Shown piece after piece: positions 42,690 to 52,882 of a stretch of 64,000 nt of DNA. Position 1 is the first letter of the stretch, and every line of letters starts with the position of its first letter. The position numbers and the translations under genes are program-made. The notes beneath the pieces were generated by a model that saw nothing but the letters and a program-made list of their open reading frames with translations, ran no database searches and was not told the origin of the DNA. The stretch is from Nocardioides sp. (GTDB taxonomy: Bacteria > Actinomycetota > Actinomycetes > Propionibacteriales > Nocardioidaceae). The stretch lies in contig JACJWV010000017.1 in the NCBI GenBank assembly GCA_020636915.1, forward strand, positions 45,835 to 109,834. Direction: 5' to 3'.

Positions 42690-43180
42690 CACCCCGGCCT
42701 CCGCGTCCGACGGGCGACACGATTCCAACCAGGAAGAGCGGCTACGCGTACCCGTCCTACGTCCCGCCCGCCGTCTCATGGTGGTGTCCGACCTGACGAG
42801 CCGCGTCTCGGTTGTCCTCAACGGCGGTTGGGGCGGCGCCCAGCAGATCGCGCTGAGCTCGGTCAGCGTCAACGACCACACGTACACGCTGCCCTGGCTG
42901 GTACCAGCACGCACCAGACGAACGTGCCTGCCGCGACGATCTCGATCGCCAAGAACAGGGGAGGTGGGGCCCCACCGGTCTACGAGTCCCCGGTCACCTC
43001 CATGCAGGGCGACACCGGCGAGCTCTACCGCCAGGTCGACAGCAAGTACATCCACAACCTGGACCTCAAGGCGCTCGGCCTCCGCGCCGGCCTCTACCGG
43101 GTGTTCATCACCATCGACGGACAGACCCATGAGGCGGGCTCCGGGTCGTTCAGCCTGAAGCAGTCGACCGGGGGGGCCAC
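42690..43180 (+). pseudogene. Decayed gene of a secreted-type protein
   Basis: Three fragments of one beta-rich protein lie in different frames: SGYAYPSYVPPAVS (about 42738), then VSDLTSRVSVVLNGGWGGAQ and NDHTYTLPW (42786-42897), then GTSTHQTNVPAATISIAKNR and LRAGLYRVFITIDGQTHEAG (42903-43160). The joins need at least two frameshifts and no start or signal peptide is left. The protein family is not recognised. The rest of 42514-43432 is non-coding, with a possible promoter (TAGTGT near 43311) for the next gene. Confidence 0.5.
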
Positions 43181-43432
43181 TGCAGTGGCGCGGTGGGCCC
43201 GCCCCGCCGGCGAGCTCGTCAGGCAGGCACATCCCCGTCCACCTCGGCTCGACGCCCGCTGCCGTCGCGGCGACCTCCAGTGAAGCTCACCCGTGCTCGA
43301 CCGTGCGTTGCTAGTGTCATGGGCGATTCACGAAAGATGGTGCGCTCCTCGGGACCTTGCTCCCAGCACCGGTAGCGGGTTCGTCTGACGGGCCAGGCCG
43401 GGCGCTGAAAACAACGCAAATGGGGAGAATCG

Positions 43433-44722
43433 ATGGTGAAGTCCCGTCGCGGCGTGAGGGGATCCCGGGGCGGGGTCGTCATGGTGGGGGTCTGCGTGGC
43501 CGCGGTACTCGTGGCTTCGGTGGCTTCGGCTGCTTCGTTCTCCAGTCCGAAGACGATCGGCGATGCCGGCCAGAGCCGCGGCTTCCCGCGCATCGCCTCT
43601 GACTCCGCCGGTGACTCACTCGTCGTATGGCACGACTACCAGCAGTCCAAGGGCCGGATCCAGGCACGGCCGATCGCCGCCGACGGAACGATCGGCAGCA
43701 CGTCGACCCTCTCGAACCCCGGGGCCGACTCGAACAACCCCGCCGTGGACCTCGATGCGACGGGCACCGCAACGGTCGTCTGGGGTGGGTCCGCAGGCGT
43801 GCAGTGGACCCACGTGAGCGCAGACGGAAGCCAGACGCCCCCTGCGAGCCTCGGTGAGGGCGAGGATCCGGACGTCGCGGTGAACGACGCCGGACGCGCG
43901 GTCGTCGTCTGGAGCGACTATCCCGCGCTGCGCGCCGCGATCGTCGAGCCCGACGGCAGCGTCGGGACCGTACAGACGCTGGACGAGCACCTACCTGACT
44001 TCGGCGATCTCGCCAACGTCGCGATCGATGCAACGGGCCGCGCGACTGCCGTCTGGCAGGGGTACGCGGGTCGCGCGCCGGCGGTGATGGCGAGCCGCTT
44101 CTCGGCGGACGGAACGGCGGGGCCCGTCCTGCGGATCTCCACGAGGAACAAGCCCGCATTCCCGGGGGGCGTGGCGATCGACGCCCAGGGTGTGACCACG
44201 GCAGCCTGGAGCAAGCGGAGTGGACAGGTCATGGCGACGCGCGTGACTGCGGACGGCCGGCTGGGCCAGACGACGAAGCTCGGAGACTCGAGGTTCTCCG
44301 GGAGTCCCGAGGTGGTGATCGACAGCTCCGGCACCGCCACCGTGGCATGGCGCGCCGTCGTCGGTTCGCGCTCCGACCTTCACTGGGTGCGGCTCTCATC
44401 GAGCGGGGCTCTGAGCAAGGAGCGCTCGGTCGCGAGGGCATCCGTCGACTCGATGGGGATCGACGGTGCCGGACGCGTGACTCTCGTCTGGAATTGGACC
44501 AGGGCGGGGTCGCGAACCTCTCCGCCCCCGGCCGAGATCCGCGCCCTGCAGCTGCAGGCCAACGGGAAGGCTGGCAAGGTGCAGACGCTGTCATCCAAGG
44601 GTGAGAACACCTACGACTTCCAGGGGTTCGTCGAACCCGTCGTCGCGGTCGCCGAGTCAGGTACTGCGCGCGTGGTCTGGCCCAACACGAAGGCGAAGAT
44701 CCGCTACGCCGAAAGCAGATAG
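43433..44722 (+). CDS. Secreted beta-propeller-like protein
   Basis: The 429-aa protein has a signal peptide (residues about 16-34, ending ASAA). It carries six or more repeats built on V-x-I-D-x-x-G-x-A-T-x-V-W: DLDATGTATVVWGG, AVNDAGRAVVVWSD, AIDATGRATAVWQG, AIDAQGVTTAAWSK, VIDSSGTATVAWRA and GIDGAGRVTLVWNW. This predicts a propeller of about seven blades. No catalytic residue is evident; such proteins often bind surfaces or sugars. GGGGAG before ATG 43433 is a good ribosome site. The gene uses less extreme GC than its neighbours and follows gene debris, so it may have been acquired. Confidence 0.75.
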   Translation: MVKSRRGVRGSRGGVVMVGVCVAAVLVASVASAASFSSPKTIGDAGQSRGFPRIASDSAGDSLVVWHDYQQSKGRIQARPIAADGTIGSTSTLSNPGADSNNPAVDLDATGTATVVWGGSAGVQWTHVSADGSQTPPASLGEGEDPDVAVNDAGRAVVVWSDYPALRAAIVEPDGSVGTVQTLDEHLPDFGDLANVAIDATGRATAVWQGYAGRAPAVMASRFSADGTAGPVLRISTRNKPAFPGGVAIDAQGVTTAAWSKRSGQVMATRVTADGRLGQTTKLGDSRFSGSPEVVIDSSGTATVAWRAVVGSRSDLHWVRLSSSGALSKERSVARASVDSMGIDGAGRVTLVWNWTRAGSRTSPPPAEIRALQLQANGKAGKVQTLSSKGENTYDFQGFVEPVVAVAESGTARVVWPNTKAKIRYAESR

Positions 44723-44910
44723 TTCCCGAGAATCCGTGAGTGGCAGAACGGGGACGATGAGCGGTAGCCGTTCGACCGACCGGCCGGCCAATTCCTGGCT
44801 GCGGGGTCGAATCCGCTGCTCAAGCCGATCTCACCGATCGCTGCAAGATCCATGTGAGTGCCGCCTCGAACTCGAGCCCCGTTCGGCTTCTCTACACTCG
44901 GCTTCCTGCC

Positions 44911-45009
44911 CGGGGATGCGCTGGTCGCGGGCGCTGCGGTCCATCCGGTGGTCGTGGTACCGGAAGGCCCTCCCCGGGTCGAGCGACCCGTTGTCGGTCA
45001 GGTCCCGAG
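44911..45009 (-). pseudogene. Remnant of a multicopper oxidase gene
   Basis: On the minus strand this short piece reads DLTDNGSLDPGRAF, YHDHRMDRSARDQR. It matches the copper-motif segment of the oxidase at 40609 (DLTDNGRPEPGSFFWYHDHRMDHTAR) base for base over long runs. It has no start, stop or flanking coding sequence. It points to a second, lost copy or to a partial duplication. The remaining part of 44723-45026 shows nothing clear. Confidence 0.65.
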
Positions 45010-45026
45010 CGATCTAGGGTGCCGAC

Positions 45027-46073
45027 ATGTTGCGCCTTCTCGGGATCCTCATGACCACTGTGCTCGCGTCAGGAGCGGCTGCCGTCGCACCTGCCCAAGC
45101 GGCTCATCCGCACCCGCACGCCCCCTCCTGGACGCGCGTCGACGCGCCCACCGACCAGCAGCTGCGCGGTCTCGACGCCGTCAACGGCCGCACGGCCTGG
45201 GTGGGCGGCAGCGCCGGCGGCGTCTGGCGCACCACCGACGGTGGACGCACGTGGGACGACGTGTCCCCCGCTGGGGCCGACGGCCTGCTGTTCCGCGACA
45301 TCGAGGCGCGCAACGCCCGCACCGCCCTCGCGCTGAGCATCGGGGAGGGCACCGACAGCCGCATCTACCGCACCACCGACGGTGGTCGGACCTGGGGCGA
45401 AGCCTTCGTCAACGACGACGAGAGTGCCTTCTACGACTGCCTCGCGATGTACCCCGGCGACCGCTTCGGCCTGGCCGTGAGCGACCCGGTCGACGGGAAG
45501 TTCCGGATCATCTCGACCCGGGACGGCGGCGCCTCCTGGCAGCTCGTCGACCCGGCGGGGATGCCGGACGCGGTCGACGGCGAGTTCGCCTTCGCGGCCA
45601 GCGGCACCTGCCTGGTGACGTCCGGGCACGACGCCTACCTGGCCTCCGGCGGGGGAGCGGCGCGCATCTTCGTCAGCCACGACCGAGGCCGCACGTGGGA
45701 CGTCCGCGACTCGACGATCCCGGCAGCGGACGCCGGCGGCGTCTTCTCGCTGGCGGTCCGCGGAGCCGACGGCCTGGCGGTCGGCGGCGACTTCACGGCC
45801 CCGACGGCCGGGGCCGACGCCTCGGCGTACTCCTCCGACCACGGCGAGACCTGGACCAACGGCGGCGACCTGACCGGCTACCGGTCGGGGGTGGACTGGG
45901 TGCGTCACGACGTCGCGGTCGCGGTCGGCCCGACGGGCAGTGACCTCACCCGCGACGGCGGCCGGAGCTGGACCGCGTTCGACGACCTGCCGCTCGACGC
46001 GGTGCAGTGCGTCGGCACGTCCTGCTGGGCCAGCGGTCCGGACGGCGTGGTGGTCCGCGCGCACGTGCGCTAG
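45027..46073 (+). CDS. Secreted Asp-box (BNR) beta-propeller protein
   Basis: The 348-aa protein has a signal peptide (1-25, ending AQA) and at least six Asp-box turns: TTDGGRTWDD, TTDGGRTWGE, TRDGGASWQL, SHDRGRTWDV, SSDHGETWTN and TRDGGRSWTA. This predicts a seven-bladed propeller like YCF48/HCF136-type or sialidase-related proteins, but sialidase catalytic residues are not seen. The His-rich HPHPHAP after the signal may bind metal. ATG 45027 follows TAGGGT (45015-45020) by 6 nt. Confidence 0.82.
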   Translation: MLRLLGILMTTVLASGAAAVAPAQAAHPHPHAPSWTRVDAPTDQQLRGLDAVNGRTAWVGGSAGGVWRTTDGGRTWDDVSPAGADGLLFRDIEARNARTALALSIGEGTDSRIYRTTDGGRTWGEAFVNDDESAFYDCLAMYPGDRFGLAVSDPVDGKFRIISTRDGGASWQLVDPAGMPDAVDGEFAFAASGTCLVTSGHDAYLASGGGAARIFVSHDRGRTWDVRDSTIPAADAGGVFSLAVRGADGLAVGGDFTAPTAGADASAYSSDHGETWTNGGDLTGYRSGVDWVRHDVAVAVGPTGSDLTRDGGRSWTAFDDLPLDAVQCVGTSCWASGPDGVVVRAHVR

Positions 46074-46091
46074 GCCTGCCACGATGCGCCC

Positions 46092-46505
46092 ATGAGGCGC
46101 ACCGTCCAGGTCATGCTCGTCGTGGCGATCGCTATCGACGTCGCCTACTGGTCGATCTGGTTCACCGACCGCGACGTGCTCGCGAGCGAGCACACGCAGG
46201 CCTACTACGACTTCGAGAACGCGTTCCCCCTCGCGGACGCCTGGCTGGGGCTGGTCTGCGTCCTCGCGCTGGTCGCGCTCACCCGGCGTACGGCGTCGGC
46301 CGCCTTCTGGCTCGCGTGCGCCGGGTCGGCCGGGATGTACCTCTTCGGGATGGACCTGCTCTACGACCTCGAGCACGGCATCCTCACCTCGGGCGGCGGC
46401 GGCGCGATCGAGGCGGTCATCGTGACCCTGACGCTGGTCTTCTCGCTCACCGCCCTGCGCTACGCCTGGACGTTGTTCGCCGCGCGATCCGCCGTCGAGC
46501 GGTGA
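46092..46505 (+). CDS. Membrane protein, unknown function (DUF5360-like size and layout)
   Basis: The 137-aa protein has four membrane helices: about 5-24, 54-72, 77-97 and 106-127, with YWSIWFTDRDVLASEHTQAY in the first loop. The first loop and the DMDLLYDLEHGI-type stretch (seen as GMDLLYDLEHGI) are acidic and aromatic. No function is known. It starts 18 bp after the previous gene but CACGAT lies just upstream, so it may have its own promoter. Confidence 0.7.
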   Translation: MRRTVQVMLVVAIAIDVAYWSIWFTDRDVLASEHTQAYYDFENAFPLADAWLGLVCVLALVALTRRTASAAFWLACAGSAGMYLFGMDLLYDLEHGILTSGGGGAIEAVIVTLTLVFSLTALRYAWTLFAARSAVER

Positions 46506-46692
46506 GCTGTCCACCTTGTCGGAACGGCAGAAGGTGGAGGAGCCACCGCCGGCCGGGGTCGCTCCGGGCGGGCGGTGAGCTGTCCACGTCCTGGGGTCGT
46601 CGGGAAGTGGATCACACACCGCTGCGGTGTCTGGCGCCAGCGGCTCCCGGTGATTCGGAGGGCCGTCCTACCGCGCCGTAGACTCGCCGCCC

Positions 46693-47769
<1,077 letters not shown>

Positions 47770-47941
47770 ATCGGCACGTTTGCGCAGGTCAGAGGGGGTG
47801 CGCACTGCCCCAGTCCGCACACAGTCCGCAAGAAGTTCAGCGCGATGTGCTCGATCTGCCCGTCTGAGGGCCTATGTCCAGACCCCTGCGGCCATGTGAT
47901 CCACCCACGACGTGACCCTTTGGGCGGCGGTTCGCAATAGG

Positions 47942-47966
47942 CCGGAAGGGCCGCAGACCCTTCCGG
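47942..47966. repeat. Hairpin before the SulP gene
   Basis: CCGGAAGGG (47942-47950) and CCCTTCCGG (47958-47966) flank 7 nt, about 90 bp before the SulP start. It could be the terminator of ychF or an operator (GGG...CCC spacing is near a DosR-type box, one base short). The rest of 47770-48053 shows nothing clear. Confidence 0.35.
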
Positions 47967-48036
47967 TCATGCCGATGTGCGCGCATTTGCGACACCCAGG
48001 CAAGTCGTCCGACCCGAGGGCGAACAGGGTCCCGAT

Positions 48037-48057
48037 CTCATCCGGAGGGGAGGATGA
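48037..48057. promoter_or_regulatory. CTCATCC inverted repeat, copy a
   Basis: CTCATCC, 8 nt, GGATGA, overlapping the ribosome site and start of the first SulP gene. With copy c it shares 20 of 24 bases. Confidence 0.45.
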
Positions 48058-49838
48058 CGAGCGCGAACCCGTACCGGTTGCCTGAGGTTGTGCAGCCCTT
48101 CAGCAAGGCCTACCAGGGGCGCCGCGCCTTCGCCTCGGCGAGCCGCCCACCGTTGACGACCCGCTACGTGCCGTTCGCCCGCTCGATGGCGACCTACTCC
48201 GGCACGCGGCTCAGGACGGACGTGGTCGCCGGGGTGACGGTCGCCGCCTTGGCGCTGCCGTCGTCGATGGCGTACGCGGAGCTGGCGGGGGTGCCCGTCA
48301 GTGCCGGGCTCTACGCCCTTCTTCTGCCGGTGCTCGCGTACGCGTTCCTCGGGTCCGCCCCTCGGGTCGTGGTCGGGCCGGAGGGGACCGTGGCGCTGCT
48401 CGTCGCGACCGCGCTCGCGCCACTGGCCGCCGCGGGGAGCCCGGAGTACGCCGCCCTGTCCGCGATGCTTGCGATCCTGGTCGGCGCCGTGTTCCTGCTC
48501 GCTCGGCTGGCGCGGGTGGGCTGGATCGCCGACTACTTCTCCCAGGCCGTGCTGGTCGGCTACATCACCGGGGTGGCCATCGTGCTGATCCTGGGCCAGC
48601 TGGGCAAGCTGCTGGGGATCTCCAGCGACGCGGACGGCGCGATCCGGGAGGCGGTGGACGTCCTCACCCACCTCGGCGACGCCAATGGGATCACCGTGGT
48701 CGTCGGTGTCCTCTCCATCGCACTGTTGGTCGTGGCCGGCCGGCTCAACAAACGCTTCCCTGGTGCGCTCGTGCTCGTGGTGCTCGGCATCGCCGTGTCG
48801 TGGACGCTGGACCTGGCCAGCCGAGGTGTGTCGGTCACGGGTGAGGTCCCCAGCGGGCTCCCCAGCCTCGAGGTCCCCGACGTCTCGGCGTCCGACCTGG
48901 CCACCCTGGCCGCTGCCGCGGTGGCCGTCTTCCTGGTGGCCTTCTCCGACTCCATCCTCACCTCGCGGTCGTTCGCCGCGCGGCACCACGAGACCGTCGA
49001 CGCCAACCAGGAGCTGCTCGCCTTCGGCGTGGTCCAGCTCGCTTCCGGTGTCTCGCAGGGCATCCCGGTGGGAACGAGCGGCTCGCGCACTGCGGTCAAC
49101 GACGACATGGGCGCGACCAGCCAGGTCAGCGGGCTCGCCTCGGCCGGGATGATCGCCGCCATCCTGCTGTTCCTCACCGGCCCCATCCAGTACCTGCCCT
49201 CCGCGGTCCTCGGGGCGGTCATCGTGTACGCCGGCGCCAAACTGATCGACCCGGCCAAGTGGCGGGCCCTGGCCCGCAGCAGCACCGTCGAGGTGGTCAT
49301 CGCCGCCATCACCGTCGCCTGCGTGGTCATGGTGGGCGTGCTCCAAGCCATCATCGTCGCGGTCGTGCTGTCGGTCGCCGACATCATCCGCCGCGCCGCC
49401 AGGCCTGCCGATGCCGTGCTCGGCTGGTCACCGGAGGACGACCGCTACGTCGATGTCGTCGACCACGCCGATGCCAGGGTCACGCCCGGCGTCGTCGTCT
49501 ACCGCATCCAGGACCGGCTCTTCTTCGCCAACGCCCACTTCTTCAAGCGGCGTCTGTGGGCCGCCGTCGACGGCGCCCCCAAGCCCGTGCACCATGTCGT
49601 GCTCGACGCCTCGTTCATCAGCGACATCGATGCCAGCGCCGAGGTCGCCCTGCGCGAGGTCCTCGACGGCCTCCACGAGCGCAACATCGAGCTGCACCTG
49701 GCGCGGGCCACCGTCGAGCTGCTTGACCGGCTCGCCGCCGTCGACCTCACCGACGCCATCGGCACCGACCACTTCCACGGCACCGTCACCGCCGCCGTCG
49801 ACGCCTGCACCCCCGCCACCGGCACCACCGTCGCCTGA
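48054..49838 (+). CDS. SulP-family anion transporter with STAS domain (1)
   Basis: The 594-aa protein has the SulP core (about 45-425): LRTDVVAGVTVAALALPSSM, VVGPEGTVALLVATALAPLA, VVQLASGVSQGIPVGTSGSR. A C-terminal STAS domain (about 445-590) has DRLFFANAHFFKRRL and DASFISDIDASAEVALREVL. SulP proteins move sulfate, bicarbonate or other anions; the ion here cannot be told. The second SulP gene is 116 bp downstream. The site GGAGGGGAGG before ATG 48054 is a ribosome site overlapping the inverted repeat. Confidence 0.92.
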   Translation: MTSANPYRLPEVVQPFSKAYQGRRAFASASRPPLTTRYVPFARSMATYSGTRLRTDVVAGVTVAALALPSSMAYAELAGVPVSAGLYALLLPVLAYAFLGSAPRVVVGPEGTVALLVATALAPLAAAGSPEYAALSAMLAILVGAVFLLARLARVGWIADYFSQAVLVGYITGVAIVLILGQLGKLLGISSDADGAIREAVDVLTHLGDANGITVVVGVLSIALLVVAGRLNKRFPGALVLVVLGIAVSWTLDLASRGVSVTGEVPSGLPSLEVPDVSASDLATLAAAAVAVFLVAFSDSILTSRSFAARHHETVDANQELLAFGVVQLASGVSQGIPVGTSGSRTAVNDDMGATSQVSGLASAGMIAAILLFLTGPIQYLPSAVLGAVIVYAGAKLIDPAKWRALARSSTVEVVIAAITVACVVMVGVLQAIIVAVVLSVADIIRRAARPADAVLGWSPEDDRYVDVVDHADARVTPGVVVYRIQDRLFFANAHFFKRRLWAAVDGAPKPVHHVVLDASFISDIDASAEVALREVLDGLHERNIELHLARATVELLDRLAAVDLTDAIGTDHFHGTVTAAVDACTPATGTTVA

Positions 49839-49883
49839 TCACACGGCGCCACGACCCGTGGCTGCGCGAAGGTACGGCATTTC

Positions 49884-49902
49884 CTCATCCGAGGCGGATG
49901 AG
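49884..49902. promoter_or_regulatory. CTCATCC inverted repeat, copy b
   Basis: A perfect palindrome: CTCATCC (49884-49890), GAGGC, GGATGAG (49896-49902), 52 bp before the second SulP start. It has the same half sites as copies a and c but a 5-nt spacer. Confidence 0.45.
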
Positions 49903-49954
49903 GCCCTTGACGGACGGCCCCTGAAGACTCGGACCCAAGACGAAGGAGGCCTCG

Positions 49955-51649
49955 ATGGTCCAGGACGCGCGGCGCGGTGGCGACCACTCGCTGCTCTCGC
50001 CCGGGCCACCGGCGTGGCTGCTCGGCTACCGCCGCCCGTGGTTGACGCGTGATGCCGTCGCCGGCCTGACGCTGTGGGCGCTGGTGGTCCCCGAGGCGAT
50101 GGCGTACGCCGCGATCGCCGGGGTTCCGGCGCAGTTCGGGCTGTACGCGGTGCCCCTGGCAGTGCTGGCCTACGCCTGGCTGGGCACCTCGACCCGCCTG
50201 TTCGTCGGGCCCAGCTCGACGATCTGTGCGCTGACGGCCACCGTGGTGGCTCCCCTTGCGGCTGCCGACGGCGACGAGTACGTCCTGCTCACCGCCGTGT
50301 TGTCGCTGATCGTCGGCGTCACCTTCATCGCCCTGGGGCTGCTCCGGATGGGCTTCCTGTCGCGGCTGTTCGCCGAGCCGGTGCTCGACGGTTTCATCGT
50401 CGGCCTAGGCCTGTACATCGTCGTTGGCCAGCTGCCCAAGCTGGTCGGCCTCGAGAAGCCCGAGGGCAACACGGTGCAGCAGGTGGGGGGCCTGCTGCGC
50501 GAGGTGGGCAGCTGGGACCTCGCCTCGGTCCTGCTGGGGGTGGGGGCCCTGGCGGCCCTGTTCGTCCTGCACCGGGTGGCGCCCAAGGTCCCGGCGGCGC
50601 TGGTCGTGGTCGTCGCGTCGATCCTCCTGGTGCCTGCCCTGTCGCTCGAGGAGCGGGGGGTGGCCGTGGTCGGTGAGATCCCGGCCGGGTTCGCGTTCGT
50701 CTCCTGGAGCGGGCTGACCCTCGACCACGTCATCGCGCTCGTGCCCGGTGCCCTGACCGTCGTGATCGTCGGCTTCGCCGAGAGCCTGGCCGTCGTCAAG
50801 GCGTACGCGGCCAAGGACGGCACCACGGTCGACGCCAACCGCGAGCTGCTCGCCTACGGCGCTGCCTCGATCGGCTCAGGCGTGCTGCAGGGATTCCCGC
50901 CCGCCGGCAGCCTGTCGAAGTCCGCCGCTGCCGAGACCAGCGGGGCGAAGTCACCCCTGTCGTTCGTGACGACCGCGGCGCTGGTCGTACTCACGATCCT
51001 CTTCCTCACCGGCGTCTTCGCCACCCTGCCCGAGCCGGTGCTGGGCGCCATCGTCATCCACGCGGTCGCGGGGATGATCCGGCCGCGGTCGATCTGGCGG
51101 CTGCGCCAGATCCGGGTGCCCGACTTCTGGCTGGCGCTCTCGGCCTTCCTCGGCGTCGTGCTCATCGACGTGACCGCCGGCATCGTCATCGGCCTGGCGC
51201 TCAGCCTGGTCCTGCTGCTGCAGCGCCTGGGCCAGCCGCACGTCGCGCGCCTCGGCGAGCACCCCGAACGCGGGTTCGTCGACCTCGATGCCTACCCGGA
51301 TGCCGTGTCGCTGCCGGGCACGCTCGTCGTCCGGGTCGACGGCCCGCTGGTCTTCGCCAACGTCGACCCCGTGCTCGAGGAGCTGCGGCGCGGCATCCGC
51401 GAAAGCAGTCCCCGACCGGATGTGGTCGTCCTCGACTTCGAGGCGACCTACGAGATCGACGTCACCGCCGCCACCGCCCTCGCCCGCCTCCTGGAGAACC
51501 TCCGCACGGCCGAGGTCGAGGTGCGCTTCGCGGCGGTCCACGCGCCGGTCCGCGAGTACGCGGGGCGGCTCTCCCTAGGCCCGCTCGCCGGGCTCGACGA
51601 CCCCTACCCGTCAGTGGCCGACGCCCTCGCAGACCGGGCCCGGCCATGA
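49955..51649 (+). CDS. SulP-family anion transporter with STAS domain (2)
   Basis: The 564-aa transporter shares the SulP order with its neighbour (LTRDAVAGLTLWALVVPEAM, FVGPSSTICALTATVVAPLA, LAYGAASIGSGVLQGFPPAG) and a STAS domain (about 440-560; VRVDGPLVFANVDPVLEELR, VVLDFEATYEIDVTAATALA). The two are clearly diverged, so the pair is an old duplication or a two-ion system. A strong AAGGAGG precedes ATG 49955. The metallo-hydrolase follows 28 bp after its stop. Confidence 0.92.
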   Translation: MVQDARRGGDHSLLSPGPPAWLLGYRRPWLTRDAVAGLTLWALVVPEAMAYAAIAGVPAQFGLYAVPLAVLAYAWLGTSTRLFVGPSSTICALTATVVAPLAAADGDEYVLLTAVLSLIVGVTFIALGLLRMGFLSRLFAEPVLDGFIVGLGLYIVVGQLPKLVGLEKPEGNTVQQVGGLLREVGSWDLASVLLGVGALAALFVLHRVAPKVPAALVVVVASILLVPALSLEERGVAVVGEIPAGFAFVSWSGLTLDHVIALVPGALTVVIVGFAESLAVVKAYAAKDGTTVDANRELLAYGAASIGSGVLQGFPPAGSLSKSAAAETSGAKSPLSFVTTAALVVLTILFLTGVFATLPEPVLGAIVIHAVAGMIRPRSIWRLRQIRVPDFWLALSAFLGVVLIDVTAGIVIGLALSLVLLLQRLGQPHVARLGEHPERGFVDLDAYPDAVSLPGTLVVRVDGPLVFANVDPVLEELRRGIRESSPRPDVVVLDFEATYEIDVTAATALARLLENLRTAEVEVRFAAVHAPVREYAGRLSLGPLAGLDDPYPSVADALADRARP

Positions 51650-51677
51650 CGACGCACCTCACCGAAGGGAACCTGTG

Positions 51678-52814
51678 ATGAACTCCGACATCAACGACCT
51701 GACCGAGCTCGCCTACGACGGCGGCGAGGCGCTGACGACGACCCCGGTCATCGGGGCTCCTCCCGGGGAACCGGAACCGGCGGACACGGTGGGGGGCGGC
51801 CCGGTCCCCGACGGCGCGATCCGGGTGACGATCCTGGGCAGCGGTGACCCCTTCGTGAACCGCTCCCAGGGATCTGCCTCGGTGCTGATGGAGGTCGGCA
51901 ACGAGCAGGGCGACTTCTTCTTCTTCGACCTCGGATCGGGGTCGCTGGCCAACTTCAACGGTCTACACCTTCCCGTCACCGACACGACGAAGGTCTTCCT
52001 GACCCACCTGCACGCCGACCACGTGGGCGACGTGCCCACCCTGGTTTGGAGCATGGCCAAGGGCGGCCGGCGCGACCCGGTCGAGGTGTGGGGGCCGGGC
52101 GGGGACCGTCCAGAGCTCGGCACCCGGGCCTACGCCGAGCACCTCGAGGCCGCGCACGCCTGGGACACCGAGTCGCTGTGCGGCCACCCCGGCCAGTCCG
52201 GCGCCCACACCGAGGTCACCGAGGTGCCCTTCGAGGCCACGTCGACCGTCTACGAGCGGAACGGCGTGCGGATCTCCTCGTTTCCCGTCATCCACATCCT
52301 CAACGGAGCCGTCGGCTACCGACTCGACTACAACGGGCTGAGCGTCGTCTTCTCCGGCGACACCCGCCCCAGCCACACCCTGGTGCACGCCTGCGACGGC
52401 GCCGACCTGCTCATCCACGAGACCTTCCCCGCCGCGAGCGTGTTCGCCCAGAAGGCCGGCGTGCCCCTCGCGTTCGCCGAGCAGGTCGTCAACGGCGTGC
52501 ACACCAGCCCGGCCGCCGCCGGCGGCGTCTTCGCCCGGGCGGGTGCCCGGATGTCGGTGATGTGGCACCTGGCCGTCGACCACGAGACGGTCGGCCCGGT
52601 GATGACCGAGATGCGCACCCGGTACGACGGCCCGGTCACCATCGCCCAGGACCTCACCCGGTTCACCATCACCAAGACCGGCATCATCACCGGCCAGGTC
52701 ACGATCGACCCCTACGCCTGGCCCGTCGTCGGGCCGACCCAGATCACCGGGCCGCCGATGTCGGCGCCCAAGCCGCCGCCGGCTTGGTGGGCCGACGCCC
52801 TCATCACCGACTGA
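51678..52814 (+). CDS. Cytoplasmic metallo-beta-lactamase-fold hydrolase
   Basis: The 378-aa protein has VFLTHLHADHVGDVPTLVWS (first zinc site), FPVIHILNGAVGYRLDYNGL, VVFSGDTRPSHTLVHACDGA and MWHLAVDHETVGPV. It aligns with the Tat-exported hydrolase at 17477 but lacks any signal peptide. The N-terminal 45 residues are acidic and Pro/Gly-rich. The substrate is unknown; with SulP transporters it may act on a sulfate or other ester, a guess from position. ATG 51678 (GTG 51675 also possible) is set by AAGGGA upstream. Confidence 0.86.
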   Translation: MNSDINDLTELAYDGGEALTTTPVIGAPPGEPEPADTVGGGPVPDGAIRVTILGSGDPFVNRSQGSASVLMEVGNEQGDFFFFDLGSGSLANFNGLHLPVTDTTKVFLTHLHADHVGDVPTLVWSMAKGGRRDPVEVWGPGGDRPELGTRAYAEHLEAAHAWDTESLCGHPGQSGAHTEVTEVPFEATSTVYERNGVRISSFPVIHILNGAVGYRLDYNGLSVVFSGDTRPSHTLVHACDGADLLIHETFPAASVFAQKAGVPLAFAEQVVNGVHTSPAAAGGVFARAGARMSVMWHLAVDHETVGPVMTEMRTRYDGPVTIAQDLTRFTITKTGIITGQVTIDPYAWPVVGPTQITGPPMSAPKPPPAWWADALITD

Positions 52815-52882
52815 CCCGCACCGCTGCACCCGTCGCGTGGAACCACCATCGGGCTGCGGCGCGGTGGACATACGATCACGAC

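Noticed and set aside
40642..43158. An 838-codon plus-strand frame over the multicopper oxidase
   Set aside because: Antisense shadow; it mirrors the His and Asp codons of the oxidase and has no domain logic. Only the short end past 42780 contains debris of another protein.
44740..44830. tRNA-like stretch with GGTCGAATCC
   Set aside because: The T-arm-like piece is one base short and no acceptor, D or anticodon stem could be formed around it.
49905..49940. DosR-like box before the second SulP gene
   Set aside because: Only 7 of 14 core positions match and spacing to a promoter is unclear.
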